Source: Gemmatimonadaceae bacterium
Lineage (GTDB): Bacteria; Gemmatimonadota; Gemmatimonadetes; Gemmatimonadales; Gemmatimonadaceae
Reading direction: 5' to 3'
DNA length: 64,000 nucleotides
NCBI GenBank assembly: GCA_035606695.1
Contig: DATNEW010000027.1
Location: 186,001-250,000, forward strand
Positions 7,769 to 17,032 of this stretch are shown here, piece by piece; position 1 is the stretch's first letter, and every line of letters starts with the position of its first letter. Position numbers and translations under genes: made by a program. The notes below the pieces were generated by a model. The model was not told where the DNA came from, ran no database searches, and worked only from the letters and a program-made list of their open reading frames with translations.

Positions 7769-10700
7769 ATGAGACATCTCCCACTCCTCGCGGCACTGCT
7801 GCCGTCGCTGCTCCTCGCCCAGCGCGACTCCGTCGCCTTCGCCGGCCTGCACTGGCGCGAGATCGGCCCCTATCGCGGCGGTCGCTCCGTCGCCGCAACC
7901 GGGAATCCATCACGCCCCGATGAATTCTGGATGGGCAGCCCCGGCGGCGGCGTCTTCAAATCGATCAACGCCGGCCAGTCGTGGGCGCCCATCACCGACA
8001 AATATTTCGGCGGAACGATCGGCGCCATCGCCGTCGCACCGTCGGCGCCCGACATCGTCTATGTCGGCGGCGGCGAGTATCCCATCCGCGGCAATGTCTC
8101 GCATGGCGACGGCGTCTGGAAGACCACCGACGGCGGCAAGACCTGGGTCTCGCTCGGGCTTCGCGACACTCGGCAGATTGGCGACATCGTCGTGAACCCG
8201 ACCAATCCCGACATCGTTTACGTCGGCGCGCTCGGACACGTGTGGGCGCCGAATGCCGAACGGGGCGTCTATCGCTCGAAGGACGGCGGCCGGACGTGGC
8301 AGAAGATTCTCTTTAGAAATGACTCAACGGGCGTCGTCGATCTCGTCATGGACCCGAACAACCCCAGCGTGCTGTACGCGGGATTCTGGCAGGCGGGGCG
8401 CACGCCGTGGCTGTTATCGTCCGGCGGCAACGGCAGTGGTCTGTGGAAGACGACGGACGGCGGCGACAACTGGGTCGAGCTCACGCGCAATCCCGGATTG
8501 CCCGCGGGCATCTGGGGCAACATCGGCGTCACCGTATCCGGCGCGAATTCGAACCGGCTTTGGGCGAACATCGAGGCCGACTCCGGCGGCGTGTTCCGTT
8601 CCGACGACGGCGGTCGAACGTGGACGCAAACCAACAGCGATCGCAATCTCCGCCAGCGCGCCTGGTATTACACGAAGATTCACGCCGATCCCAAGGACAC
8701 GAATGTCGTCTACGACAACAACGTGTCGTTCATGAAGTCGACCGACGGCGGCAAGACGTTCCGTGCCGTGCGCGGCATGCAGCATGGCGACTCTCACGAC
8801 CTGTGGATCGATCCGAAGAATCCCAACCGCATGGTCGAGTCGGACGACGGCGGCGCCGAAGTCAGCGTCGACGGCGGCAAGACGTGGAGCGACGAAGACT
8901 TCGCGACGGCGCAGTTCTATCATGTCATCGCGACCACGCATTTTCCGTATCATGTCTGCGGCGCGCAGCAGGACAATTCCACGCTCTGCGGGCCGAGCCG
9001 CGGTGATTTAGACATCTCTCAATGGCTCGAGGCGGGCGGCGGCGAGTCGGGCTGGATCGCCGCGCGCGCCGACACTCCCGACATCGTGTACGCGGGCAGC
9101 TACGGCAATCTGCTCACGCGCAAGGATCTGCGGACGGGAATCACCGCCAACGTGAATCCGTGGCCCGACAATCCGATGGGCCACCCGGCGATGGACCCGA
9201 AGTACCGCTTCCAGTGGACGTTCCCCATCGTCGTGTCGAAGCACAACTCGAACGTCGTGTACGCCGGCTCCAACGTCGTGCACAAGACGACGAACGGCGG
9301 CCGGAGCTGGACCGTCATCTCCCCCGACCTTACCTACCACGATCCCGCCACGCTCGGCAACTCGGGCGGGCCGATCACCAAGGACCAGACGTCCGTCGAG
9401 TATTACGCGACTGTTTTCGTGATCGAGGAATCGCCGATCACGCCAAGGATTCTGTGGACTGGATCAGACGACGGCAAGGTGTTCGTCACGCGCGACGGCG
9501 GTGTGCATTGGACGGATGTCACGCCCAAGGACATGCTGAAGTTCACGCGCCTCTCGAGCATCGACGCGTCGAAGTTCGGCGAGTGCATCGCCTACGTGGC
9601 CGCGAATCGGTTTCAGCTCGACGACGATCGGCCATATCTATGGAAGACAGCCGACTGCGGCGCGCATTGGGCGCGCATCGATGGAGCGCTTCCGTCAACC
9701 GAGTTCACGCGCGTGGTGCGCGAGGATCCCGACAAACGCGGCCTGCTCGTGGCCGGCACCGAGCGCGGCACGTGGTACTCGCCCGACGACGGCACACACT
9801 GGCAGTCGCTGCGACTCAATCTGCCGTACGTACCTGTTCACGATTTGGTATTCAAGAACGGTGACATCGTGCTCGCGACACACGGCCGCGGCTTCTACAT
9901 CATGGACGACATCTCGACGCTCGAGCAGATGACCGACGCCGTCGCGGCGAGCGACGCGCACCTGTTCACGCCGCGCGATCAGTACCGCCTGGCGAGCGGC
10001 GGCGGCTTCGGCGGCGGCGGACGCGGCGGCGCGGGTGCCGCACAGCAGGTGACGCCCGAGAACGCGCCAGTCCATCCCACCGGCCAGAATCCACCGAATG
10101 GCGTCGTCGTGCAGTACTGGCTCAAGTCGGCAAATCACACGGTGGCGCTCGATTTCCTCGACGCCACCGGCAAGGTCATTCGCAGCTACTCGAGCAAATC
10201 GGACACGACGCGCGCGCAGCCGAACGCAGGCGACGATTTCTTCGCGCCGCCGCCGCCGGCGCGCGCGCCCAATCAGCGCGGCGTGAACACCTTCGTGTGG
10301 AACATGCGCTATCCGGACGCGTCGAGTTTCCCGGGCATGATCCTCTGGGCCGCCAGCGTGACGGGCCCGCAAGTCCCGCCCGGCACGTACAAGGTGCGCA
10401 TGCTGGTCGACGCCAAGCCGATTGCCACCGAGGCGTTCAGGATTCTCCCCGATCCGCGCGTGAAGGCCACGCTCGCCGAGTGGGACGCGCAGGCGAAGCT
10501 CGCGCTCCAGATTCGCGATCGCTTCTCCGAAGCGAACGACGGAGTCACCGACATTCGCCGCGTGAAAGCCGAGCTCCGCGACCGCCAATCCAAAATCCCC
10601 GCCGCGCAGCAAGGCGCCTTCTCGGCACTCGCCGGCGCGTTTGGCGCGGCATTGAGCCAGGTCGAGGATTCGCTGTATCAGACGAAGAATCGCAGCGGCC

Positions 10701-10942
10701 AGGACCCGCTGAATTATCCCATCCGTCTCAACAACCGCATTGGCGCGCTGCTCGGTGTGGTGCAGAGCGCCGATGGCGCGCCGACCAAACAGTCATACGA
10801 CGTGTACACCGTCGTCTCGAAGGAGCTGAACGTTCAGATGACGAAACTGAAACAGCTCATGAACGAGAATCTGCCGAAGATCAACGCGATGCTGAAAGCG
10901 GCGGGGCTCAAGGAGATCGAGCAGAAAGGACCCATCGCTTGA
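7769..10942 (+). CDS. Large secreted Asp-box (BNR/sortilin-like) beta-propeller protein
   Basis: 1057 residues with a cleavable signal peptide (hydrophobic LLAALLPSLLLAQ). I count eleven Asp-box motifs of the form (S/T)xDxGxTW, for example KTTDGGKTW, RSKDGGRTW, KTTDGGDNW, RSDDGGRTW, KTTNGGRSW and VTRDGGVHW, spread over about residues 55-690. That predicts one or two BNR propellers, as in VPS10/sortilin domains and GH74-like proteins. A Gly-rich linker near residues 740-760 leads to a beta-sandwich-like segment (FVWNMRYPDASSFPGM) and a helical C-terminus. Annotations often call such proteins glycosyl hydrolases, but Asp-boxes are structural and give no catalytic proof. Periplasmic or extracellular. 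It is transcribed divergently from the NHL lipoprotein across a 219-bp region. Confidence 0.85.
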   Translation: MRHLPLLAALLPSLLLAQRDSVAFAGLHWREIGPYRGGRSVAATGNPSRPDEFWMGSPGGGVFKSINAGQSWAPITDKYFGGTIGAIAVAPSAPDIVYVGGGEYPIRGNVSHGDGVWKTTDGGKTWVSLGLRDTRQIGDIVVNPTNPDIVYVGALGHVWAPNAERGVYRSKDGGRTWQKILFRNDSTGVVDLVMDPNNPSVLYAGFWQAGRTPWLLSSGGNGSGLWKTTDGGDNWVELTRNPGLPAGIWGNIGVTVSGANSNRLWANIEADSGGVFRSDDGGRTWTQTNSDRNLRQRAWYYTKIHADPKDTNVVYDNNVSFMKSTDGGKTFRAVRGMQHGDSHDLWIDPKNPNRMVESDDGGAEVSVDGGKTWSDEDFATAQFYHVIATTHFPYHVCGAQQDNSTLCGPSRGDLDISQWLEAGGGESGWIAARADTPDIVYAGSYGNLLTRKDLRTGITANVNPWPDNPMGHPAMDPKYRFQWTFPIVVSKHNSNVVYAGSNVVHKTTNGGRSWTVISPDLTYHDPATLGNSGGPITKDQTSVEYYATVFVIEESPITPRILWTGSDDGKVFVTRDGGVHWTDVTPKDMLKFTRLSSIDASKFGECIAYVAANRFQLDDDRPYLWKTADCGAHWARIDGALPSTEFTRVVREDPDKRGLLVAGTERGTWYSPDDGTHWQSLRLNLPYVPVHDLVFKNGDIVLATHGRGFYIMDDISTLEQMTDAVAASDAHLFTPRDQYRLASGGGFGGGGRGGAGAAQQVTPENAPVHPTGQNPPNGVVVQYWLKSANHTVALDFLDATGKVIRSYSSKSDTTRAQPNAGDDFFAPPPPARAPNQRGVNTFVWNMRYPDASSFPGMILWAASVTGPQVPPGTYKVRMLVDAKPIATEAFRILPDPRVKATLAEWDAQAKLALQIRDRFSEANDGVTDIRRVKAELRDRQSKIPAAQQGAFSALAGAFGAALSQVEDSLYQTKNRSGQDPLNYPIRLNNRIGALLGVVQSADGAPTKQSYDVYTVVSKELNVQMTKLKQLMNENLPKINAMLKAAGLKEIEQKGPIA

Positions 10943-11002
10943 GCGATGGGCGTTGTGCGATGGGGGTTGGGCGTGAGACTCCATGACCGCCCATCACCCA
11001 TC
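10931..11002. terminator. Tandem hairpins between convergent genes (BNR gene and fabI)
   Basis: The first hairpin is perfect: CCCATCGC (10931-10938) pairs with GCGATGGG (10943-10950), and the four-base loop contains the stop codon of the BNR gene. A second, imperfect stem pairs 10959-10973 with 10988-11002 and runs into the fabI stop. Neither has a U-tract. Probably a bidirectional transcript end. Confidence 0.6.
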
Positions 11003-11900
11003 ACCCATCACCCACCGGGACCGCCATGCCCATCGCATGATACCCCTTGTCGACGTACACCGTCGACCCGGTAATCCCCGACGCCAACGGCGAACACAAA
11101 AACGCCGCCGCGTTCCCGACCTCTTCCGCCGTGAGCTTCTCCGTCAACGGCGCGTTCGCCGAGACATACTCCACCATCTTTCCGATGATGCCGATCGCGC
11201 TCGCCGCGCGCGACGCCAACGGGCCCGCCGAGATGGTATTGACCCGCACGCCAAACTTCCGCCCGGCCTCGAACGCGAGCGTTCGGGTATCGCTCTCGAG
11301 GGCCGCTTTGGCCGACGACATCCCGCCGCCGTAGCCCGGAATCACGCGCTCGCTCGCCATGTAGGTCAGCGACACGAACGAGCCACCGTCGCGCATCAGC
11401 GGCCCAAGACGCTGCACCATCGACACCATCGAATACGCGCTCGCGCTCACGGCGCCGACATAGCCGTTACGGCTCACCTCGAGCAGCGGCTTCTTCACTT
11501 CCGGCCCGTTCGCGAGCGAGTGAACGACGATGTCGAGCGGCTTTGCTCCGAAATCCGCCACGAGCCGCTGGGCCAGTCCGCCGATCGAGCAGTCGCCCAC
11601 ATCCGCATACCGTTTGTTGTTTCGAACCTCGTCCGGCATCTCGTCGTAGGAGTCGTAAACGGCGTCCAGCGGATAGATCTTCTCGAACGTCAGCAGGTCG
11701 CCCGACGAGAGCTTGCGTGATTCATCCATCTTCCCGCGCTCGAGCAGATTCAAAAAGATATTCAGCGCCGGCGGCCACGTCCCCACCGACACGCTCGCGC
11801 CGGCCTCGGCGAGTGCCTTCGCGATGGCGAATCCAAAGCCGGCATCATCGGCGACACCCGCGACCAGCGCGCGGCGGCCAGTGAGATCGAGGGAAAGCAT
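11001..11900 (-). CDS. fabI: Enoyl-[acyl-carrier-protein] reductase (NADH), plant-type FabI
   Basis: 299 residues from ATG 11900, chosen because [18 protein letters not shown] is the expected Rossmann start; the in-frame start at 11948 would add a Trp/Pro-rich tail. It reduces trans-2-enoyl-ACP in the last step of each fatty-acid elongation cycle. The NADH-binding [11 protein letters not shown] segment, the extra ~30-residue insertion after SVGTWPP ([13 protein letters not shown]), and the catalytic pair in [18 protein letters not shown] place it with the plant/chlamydial branch of FabI rather than the shorter E. coli type, where Tyr and Lys are six residues apart instead of seven. [11 protein letters not shown] and [11 protein letters not shown] are also characteristic. 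Single-gene unit, convergent with the BNR gene. Confidence 0.95.
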   Translation of the reverse strand: MLSLDLTGRRALVAGVADDAGFGFAIAKALAEAGASVSVGTWPPALNIFLNLLERGKMDESRKLSSGDLLTFEKIYPLDAVYDSYDEMPDEVRNNKRYADVGDCSIGGLAQRLVADFGAKPLDIVVHSLANGPEVKKPLLEVSRNGYVGAVSASAYSMVSMVQRLGPLMRDGGSFVSLTYMASERVIPGYGGGMSSAKAALESDTRTLAFEAGRKFGVRVNTISAGPLASRAASAIGIIGKMVEYVSANAPLTEKLTAEEVGNAAAFLCSPLASGITGSTVYVDKGYHAMGMAVPVGDG

Positions 11901-11986
11901 GGCGGAGAATATAGGCCGCTCAGGGATTGTAACCCACAGCGCCCACATTTCGTCTAGTGGGCGACGACGTTCACGGGAGGGGCGCG

Positions 11987-12355
11987 GTGGCGACAGTACT
12001 GTATGTCGATGACGAAGACGCGATCCGGCGAGCGCTTCGTTCGTGGTTGGTTCGCCGAGGTCACGTGGTCTTCACCGCGGGTTCCGGCGAAGAGGCCCGC
12101 GCCGTGCTCGAATCGCAAACGGTCGACGGCGTCTTCATCGACATCTGGCTGGGCACCGAAAGCGGCTTCGATCTCTTCGAGTGGATCGACATGCACCGGC
12201 CCAAGGTGGCCGAGAACGCTGTTTTCGTCACAGGCGACATCATCCGCGACCCCGACGTCGAGCGTTCCCTGAACGCCCTCGAGCGTCCCGTGTTGACGAA
12301 ACCCTTTGAACTTGGCGAGCTCGAGCGAATCGTTCGCGGGTGGACAGCGCAGTAG
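11987..12355 (+). CDS. Single-domain response regulator (CheY-like receiver)
   Basis: 122 residues from GTG 11987, which has a GGGAGG ribosome-binding site six bases upstream; the earlier GTG at 11957 lacks one. The receiver fold is complete: acidic pocket VDDED at residues 7-11, phospho-acceptor Asp52 in [11 protein letters not shown], switch Thr in VFVTGD and the conserved Lys in LTKPFEL. There is no output domain, so it acts by protein contact or as a phosphate relay. No histidine kinase is nearby, so the partner must be encoded elsewhere. It is divergent from fabI across 86 bases and precedes the phospholipase-D-like gene by 24 bases. Confidence 0.88.
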   Translation: MATVLYVDDEDAIRRALRSWLVRRGHVVFTAGSGEEARAVLESQTVDGVFIDIWLGTESGFDLFEWIDMHRPKVAENAVFVTGDIIRDPDVERSLNALERPVLTKPFELGELERIVRGWTAQ

Positions 12356-12379
12356 GCGGCACGCATCCTGTAATTCGCG

Positions 12380-13546
12380 ATGGATGTGAGCCAACCTGCC
12401 CGCCCATTGATCATTGGCCGGGACGACAGCGATTTGCCTGTCGTTCCCGGTCCCTCGTTCGCGCGCGGTTTGTGGCGCATTGCTGCCGCGGACGTGTCGA
12501 GCGGGAATCAGGTCAAACTGCTGCGCGACGGACCCGCGACCTTCGAGACGATGATCGAGCTCATCGACGGCGCCGAGCAAAGTGTCGCGCTCGAGAGCTA
12601 CATCTTTCGGTCGGACGAGGTCGGCAAGGACATGGCGAGCGCGCTCGAGCGCGCCGTTCAACGCGGAGCGAACGTTCGCTTACTGCTGGATTGGGTCGGC
12701 GCGCGCGGTACCTCGCGGAAGTTCATCAAGCAGATCCGCCACCGCGGCGTCGACGTCGCGATCTTCAACGCGCCCGGCTTCCACCGCTGGCTCGGCGCTG
12801 TGCCTCGCGATCACCGCAAGCTCCTGGTCGTGGACGGATCCGTCGGCGTGACCGGCGGCGTCGGCGTGGGCCGCGAATGGACGACCGGCGTTCAGAAGAA
12901 GCAGCGGTCGCGCTGGCGCGACACCGCGGTGAAGATCGAAGGACCCGCGGCGCACGACATGATGTCGGCGTTCGATCACATGTGGCGCCGCACCAAAGGG
13001 CACGAGCGGCGCGGATCGCACCGCTTCCTGCGCCGGCCCGCGCGGGGCGCCCATCTCGATCCCGCAACAGACCAGCCCGCGCTCGTCGGCATCATCGAAG
13101 GCGAACCGCTGCGCTGGCGCGTGTCCCGCGCGCTGCAGATTCAGGCGATCTCGGCGCGGCGATCGATCTGGATCGCCACCGCGTACTTCACGCCGTCGCC
13201 ATCGGAGGTCGAAGCGCTGAATGGTGCCGCGCGCGACGGAGTCGACGTTCGCATTCTCTTGCCAAGCCGCAACGATCATCCATGGGTTTCGCTGCTCGCG
13301 CGGCGCTACTACCGGCGGCTGCTCACCAACGGCGTGCGTCTCTGGGAGTGGCAAGGCGAGATGATGCACGCCAAGACCAGCGTGGTGGATGGACGCTGGG
13401 TACGCGTCGGTTCCACGGACTTCAACCCACTCGGCGTCGCGATCAATTACGAGCTCGACGCCGTCATCGAAGACGCCGCGCTCGGGCGGGAAGCCGAGCA
13501 CATGTTTCTGGCTGATTTGGAAGGATCTCGTGAAGTCACTCTGTAG
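12380..13546 (+). CDS. Phospholipase D-like phosphatidyltransferase (cardiolipin synthase family)
   Basis: 388 residues with two HKD motifs: His145-Lys147-Asp152 (DHRKLLVVDG) and His330-Lys332-Asp337 (MHAKTSVVDGRW), each followed by the usual G-[ST]-x-D/N-type turn (VGVTGG, VGSTDFNP). This is the double-HKD layout of cardiolipin synthases, which join two phospholipids and release glycerol. Unlike classical bacterial ClsA there is no N-terminal pair of membrane helices, so it is closer to the ClsB/YbhO-like soluble or membrane-peripheral form. Its 3' end overlaps the PAP2 phosphatase gene by 17 bases, which supports a joint role in phospholipid metabolism. Confidence 0.85.
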   Translation: MDVSQPARPLIIGRDDSDLPVVPGPSFARGLWRIAAADVSSGNQVKLLRDGPATFETMIELIDGAEQSVALESYIFRSDEVGKDMASALERAVQRGANVRLLLDWVGARGTSRKFIKQIRHRGVDVAIFNAPGFHRWLGAVPRDHRKLLVVDGSVGVTGGVGVGREWTTGVQKKQRSRWRDTAVKIEGPAAHDMMSAFDHMWRRTKGHERRGSHRFLRRPARGAHLDPATDQPALVGIIEGEPLRWRVSRALQIQAISARRSIWIATAYFTPSPSEVEALNGAARDGVDVRILLPSRNDHPWVSLLARRYYRRLLTNGVRLWEWQGEMMHAKTSVVDGRWVRVGSTDFNPLGVAINYELDAVIEDAALGREAEHMFLADLEGSREVTL

Positions 13547-14342
13547 TCTGTTGCTGGCTGCGACGCTCGCGGCGCCCCTGGTGCCCCTGGTGCCCGCGGC
13601 CGCGCAAGTCGATACGATCCGTCCCTCGCATTCCCTGTTCACCTGGCGTGACGGAGTGCTCGCCGCCGGCTTCGCGGTCGCGACGGTCGCCATTCGCCCG
13701 CTCGACAAGGCGGCGGCAAATGTATTACAGAATCCTTATCGTCAAAAAAACCGGGTGTTCAAGACGGCGGCGACCATCGTTCGCGACGTCGCGCAGCCGG
13801 GCTCCTACGTGATCGGCGCATCGATGTTCGCCGCCGGGAAGGCCACGCACTCGGAACGGCTCGCCGAAGTCGGTCTCCACGGTACCGAAGCGTTGGCGAT
13901 CGGCGCGCTGTTCGCCGACGGGTTGAAGTACACGTTCGGTCGCGCGCGGCCGTTCGTCGATACGGTGCCCAATCCGGACAACTGGCAACTCTTTCGCGGC
14001 ACGAAAGGCGGGAACTATCAATCGTTTCCGTCGGGGCATACGACGGCGGCGTTCGCCGCCGCGGCAGCCGTGAGCGCCGAAACGAGTCGGTGGTATCCCG
14101 AGCTCACGTATTTTCTCATCGGGCCCGTGATGTACGGCGGCGCCACGGCCGTGGGCCTATCGCGCATGTACAACAATCGGCATTGGGCGAGCGACGTGAT
14201 CATGGGTGCCGCGATCGGCACCTTCGCCGGAACGAAGGTGGTGCGTTATCATCGTACGCACCCCGGCAACAAGGTCGACAAATCGCTTCTGAACATCGGT
14301 TGGTCGCCCGGACATGGGCTGACGCTGGGCGTCGTGCGCTGA
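13530..14342 (+). CDS. PAP2-superfamily phosphatase (membrane/periplasmic)
   Basis: 270 residues from GTG 13530, which lies inside the end of the preceding gene behind a GGAAGG ribosome-binding site; an earlier in-frame start at 13389 would bury the signal peptide. The N-terminus is a signal or anchor helix (SLLLAATLAAPLVPLVPAAAQ). All three phosphatase motifs are present: Lys133 to Arg140-Pro141 (KYTFGRARP), PSGH at 167-170 and Ser211-Arg212 to His218 and Asp222 (SRMYNNRHWASD). Such enzymes dephosphorylate phosphatidic acid, phosphatidylglycerol phosphate or undecaprenyl diphosphate. The overlap with the cardiolipin-synthase-like gene favours a lipid phosphate substrate. Confidence 0.88.
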   Translation: MKSLCSLLLAATLAAPLVPLVPAAAQVDTIRPSHSLFTWRDGVLAAGFAVATVAIRPLDKAAANVLQNPYRQKNRVFKTAATIVRDVAQPGSYVIGASMFAAGKATHSERLAEVGLHGTEALAIGALFADGLKYTFGRARPFVDTVPNPDNWQLFRGTKGGNYQSFPSGHTTAAFAAAAAVSAETSRWYPELTYFLIGPVMYGGATAVGLSRMYNNRHWASDVIMGAAIGTFAGTKVVRYHRTHPGNKVDKSLLNIGWSPGHGLTLGVVR

Positions 14343-14382
14343 GTCGTAGTTCCCAACGCCCAACGCCTGGCGCTCACCGCGG

Positions 14383-14910
14383 ATGAAGCCCGGTCTCATC
14401 ATCATGGCGGAGCTTCGCGGCGAGATCGCTGAACGGGTGCACGCGATTCAACAGCAGTTCGATCCGCGCATGGCCGCGGAGCTGCCGCCGCACATCACGA
14501 TCACGGGTTCATCGGGCATGGGTCCTATCGCGCCGGATACGGGTGACGACCAAGTGCGGTCGGCCCTCGAGCCGATCGCCGCCGGTACCGCGCCGATCGT
14601 CGCGCGCCTCGAGCCGCCGATGCGCTTCATGCAGAGTCCCGTGGTCGTGATGACCATCGATCCCAACGGTCCCATCCGCGCGCTGCACGAAAAGATCAAG
14701 CTGAGCGGCTTATCATACGAGCAGCCGCGCTTCACGTTCACGCCGCATCTCACGCTCAGCTTCTATCCCGAGCTGGCGCGCGACCGGCTGCGCGAGCTGC
14801 TGCGCTTTCGCATCGCCGAGCCCATTCTCATCGATTCCATTCAGGCGTACCGCGCGATCGATCTGACGCGAACCGTCAAAGTCGTCGATCTCCCGCTGGG
14901 CGCCGTGTAA
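14383..14910 (+). CDS. 2H phosphoesterase superfamily protein (LigT/2'-5' RNA ligase-like)
   Basis: 175 residues, carrying the two diagnostic HxTx motifs: His37 in PPHITITG and His122 in TPHLTLSF, about 85 residues apart as expected. The first strand KPGLIIMAEL supports the start at 14383. Members cut or form 2'-5' RNA linkages or open 2',3'-cyclic phosphates. Substrate cannot be assigned here. It follows the PAP2 gene by 40 bases and precedes the decarboxylase by 11, so it may be co-transcribed with both. Confidence 0.82.
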   Translation: MKPGLIIMAELRGEIAERVHAIQQQFDPRMAAELPPHITITGSSGMGPIAPDTGDDQVRSALEPIAAGTAPIVARLEPPMRFMQSPVVVMTIDPNGPIRALHEKIKLSGLSYEQPRFTFTPHLTLSFYPELARDRLRELLRFRIAEPILIDSIQAYRAIDLTRTVKVVDLPLGAV

Positions 14911-14921
14911 GCACGCACGCA

Positions 14922-16382
14922 ATGTCACCATCCGAGCTCGCACCGCCCGAGATCCTTCGCCGCATCGAAGCCGACGCCGACGCGCAGGTGGGACGCGCGT
15001 TCATGCAAATCGCGGCCGACTACTTCACCCAAACACGCGCGCGCGATAGCCGCGTTTCAACTCCGCACACACCGGCTGGTCTCGCGGCTCGATTCGACGA
15101 ACCGCTCCCGCGCGATGGTCATGCGATCGACGAGATCATCGCGCGCATTCGCGCCGACGTCGTTCCGGACAGCAATCATCTCTTTCATCCGCGCTACGCC
15201 GGCCATCAGATCGCCGGGCCGTTGCCCGCGGCAGTGTGGACCGAAGCCGTCACGGCCGCGCTCAATCAATCCGTCGCGGTCTTCGAGATGTCGCCCGTGG
15301 GGACGGTGCTCGAGCATCGCGTCATCGCATGGATGTGCGCGCTCGCCGGCTTCGGTGCGGAAGGTGGCGGAACGCTGACGAGCGGCGGGACTGAAGCCAC
15401 GTTCACCGCACTGCTCGCGGCGCGCGGCGCGGCGATTCCCGATGCGTGGACGAATGGCGTCGGCGCCGATCCGCCACTGCTTCTGTGCGGCGAGCACGCC
15501 CACTATGCCGTCACGCGCGCCGGTGCGGAGTTGGGCATTGGCATGCGACACGTACTGCCGATTCGCTCGCGAGACTATCGCATGGACGTCGATGCGCTGC
15601 ACTCCGCGCTGCACGAGTTGTCGCGAAAGGGCAAGCGCGTGATGGCCGTCGTCGCAACCGCCGGCTCGACAGCGACGGGGTCGATCGACGATCTCGACGC
15701 GATCGCATCGCTCTGCGACGAACATGGCATCTGGCTGCACGTCGACGCCGCGCACGGCGGCTCGGCGCTCTTCTCGGCGAAGCATCGCGCGCGACTCGCC
15801 GGCATCGAGCGCGCCAGGTCGCTTGCGTGGGATCCGCACAAGATGATGCTCGTTCCCACACAAGCAGGCATGATCCTCGTCCGGAACGAGCGCGACCTCG
15901 ACGCCGCGTTCTCGCAACGCGCGCCGTATCTGTTTCAAGGCGGACACGGCGAGCGAAGCTGGGATCAGGGAACTCGTAATTTCATTTGCTCGCGACGCGC
16001 CGACGTGCTCAAGCTCTGGGTCGCGTTGCAGCGGCATGGCGCGGACGCCTTCGGCGCGATGTACGATTACTTCTGCGATCTGACGCGGCTCGTCTATGAC
16101 GAAGTCATGGAGCGCCCCGACTTCGAGCCGCTCCACGAGCCGGAATGCAACATCCTGTGCTTCCGCTACGTCGGCGATCGATCGCGCACTGACGAGCAGC
16201 TCGACATGCTCAATCGCGAGATTCGCGAGCGCTACAACGTATCGGGCGAAGGCTGGATCACGGCGACGAACCTCGATGGCCGCCGCGTGCTGCGTGTGAC
16301 GATGATGAATCCACGCACCACGGCGACCGACGTGCGAGAGATTCTCGACGGCCTGGCGAGAGTGGCGCGCGCGATCGGCTAA
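14922..16382 (+). CDS. PLP-dependent group II decarboxylase / aspartate-aminotransferase-fold enzyme
   Basis: 486 residues, the usual length for group II amino-acid decarboxylases (Glu, Tyr/aromatic, 2,4-diaminobutyrate). Recognisable parts are the TSGGTEATFTALLAAR phosphate-binding segment, HAHYAVTRAG, the ATAGSTATGSIDD strand, the pyridine-contacting Asp and following His in VDAAHGGSALFS, and the Schiff-base Lys307 in AWDPHKMMLVP. The substrate amino acid cannot be read off; the family includes both cytoplasmic decarboxylases and sphingosine-phosphate-lyase relatives. It ends in a hairpin shared with the convergent ATP10-like gene. Confidence 0.85.
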   Translation: MSPSELAPPEILRRIEADADAQVGRAFMQIAADYFTQTRARDSRVSTPHTPAGLAARFDEPLPRDGHAIDEIIARIRADVVPDSNHLFHPRYAGHQIAGPLPAAVWTEAVTAALNQSVAVFEMSPVGTVLEHRVIAWMCALAGFGAEGGGTLTSGGTEATFTALLAARGAAIPDAWTNGVGADPPLLLCGEHAHYAVTRAGAELGIGMRHVLPIRSRDYRMDVDALHSALHELSRKGKRVMAVVATAGSTATGSIDDLDAIASLCDEHGIWLHVDAAHGGSALFSAKHRARLAGIERARSLAWDPHKMMLVPTQAGMILVRNERDLDAAFSQRAPYLFQGGHGERSWDQGTRNFICSRRADVLKLWVALQRHGADAFGAMYDYFCDLTRLVYDEVMERPDFEPLHEPECNILCFRYVGDRSRTDEQLDMLNREIRERYNVSGEGWITATNLDGRRVLRVTMMNPRTTATDVREILDGLARVARAIG

Positions 16383-16403
16383 CGGGCGGAATCAGCGCCC
16401 GTT
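16381..16403. terminator. Bidirectional stop-codon hairpin
   Basis: AACGGGCG (16381-16388) pairs perfectly with CGCCCGTT (16396-16403). The seven-base loop holds the stop codon of the minus-strand gene, and the plus-strand stop TAA forms the base of the stem. There is no U-tract on either side. Confidence 0.6.
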
Positions 16404-16901
16404 CGTCGACACACTCACCGTCGTCTGGAACCTTTGCGTGATCGCGGTCAGGTGGTGCTCGATCGCATCTGCCGCCTCGGGCGTGAAGCGCCCTTCCTGG
16501 CAATCGTAGATGCGTCCACGCCGATCGACGAGCAACACGTAAATGCATTCTTCGTCCGGCAAGCCCAGCGCGTCGCGGAACGACCGCTTGTCGACGAAGA
16601 GGGTGATCGTACGCGCGCGCGCCGTCTGGTCCGCGGCGTCGTGGCGCATGCCGCTCGTGATGAAACCGCGCATCATCGCGAAGCCGCGACTGATCGTCGG
16701 CAGCTCGTAGATCCGCACGCTGTCATGGCCGCGCACGAGCATCTTGAGCCACGGCATCCACGTGTTCACGTCGCGCTGCTGCTCCTGCCGAAACGCGACG
16801 ATGACGATGTTGATCGCGCCCGCGAAGCCGCGCGGTAACTCGAAGTGCGTCCCGTCGAGACTCTTGCCGGCGACGCGTGGAAAGTGTGCGGAGGCATTCA
16901 T
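16392..16901 (-). CDS. ATP10-like protein (mitochondrial F1Fo assembly-factor family)
   Basis: 169 residues from ATG 16901; a GTG at 16994 is possible but would leave only 38 bases to the divergent gene. The sequence follows the ATP10 pattern as I remember it from plant and fungal proteins: FPRVAGKSLDGTHFELP at the start, IVIVAFRQEQQRDVNTW (the FRQ block), VRIYELPTISRGFAMMRGF, FVDKRSFRDALGLPDEECIY and LLVDRRGRIYDCQEGRFTPE. In mitochondria ATP10 helps insert subunit 6 into the Fo ring. The bacterial role is unknown, and a thioredoxin-like fold without redox Cys is likely. No ATP synthase genes are in the window. Confidence is moderate because the match is from memory of the motif pattern. Confidence 0.6.
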   Translation of the reverse strand: MNASAHFPRVAGKSLDGTHFELPRGFAGAINIVIVAFRQEQQRDVNTWMPWLKMLVRGHDSVRIYELPTISRGFAMMRGFITSGMRHDAADQTARARTITLFVDKRSFRDALGLPDEECIYVLLVDRRGRIYDCQEGRFTPEAADAIEHHLTAITQRFQTTVSVSTNGR

Positions 16902-17032
16902 GGTGAACCGTCTCGGGAAGATGGCACCCAACGAATGCCGTTCGCGGCGCTCGACGACCATCCGACCAAAGTCCCACGGTCCCACAAACAGCACGTGCGC
17001 GATTCTTCGCGAGCAATCTCGACGAGGTGTAG

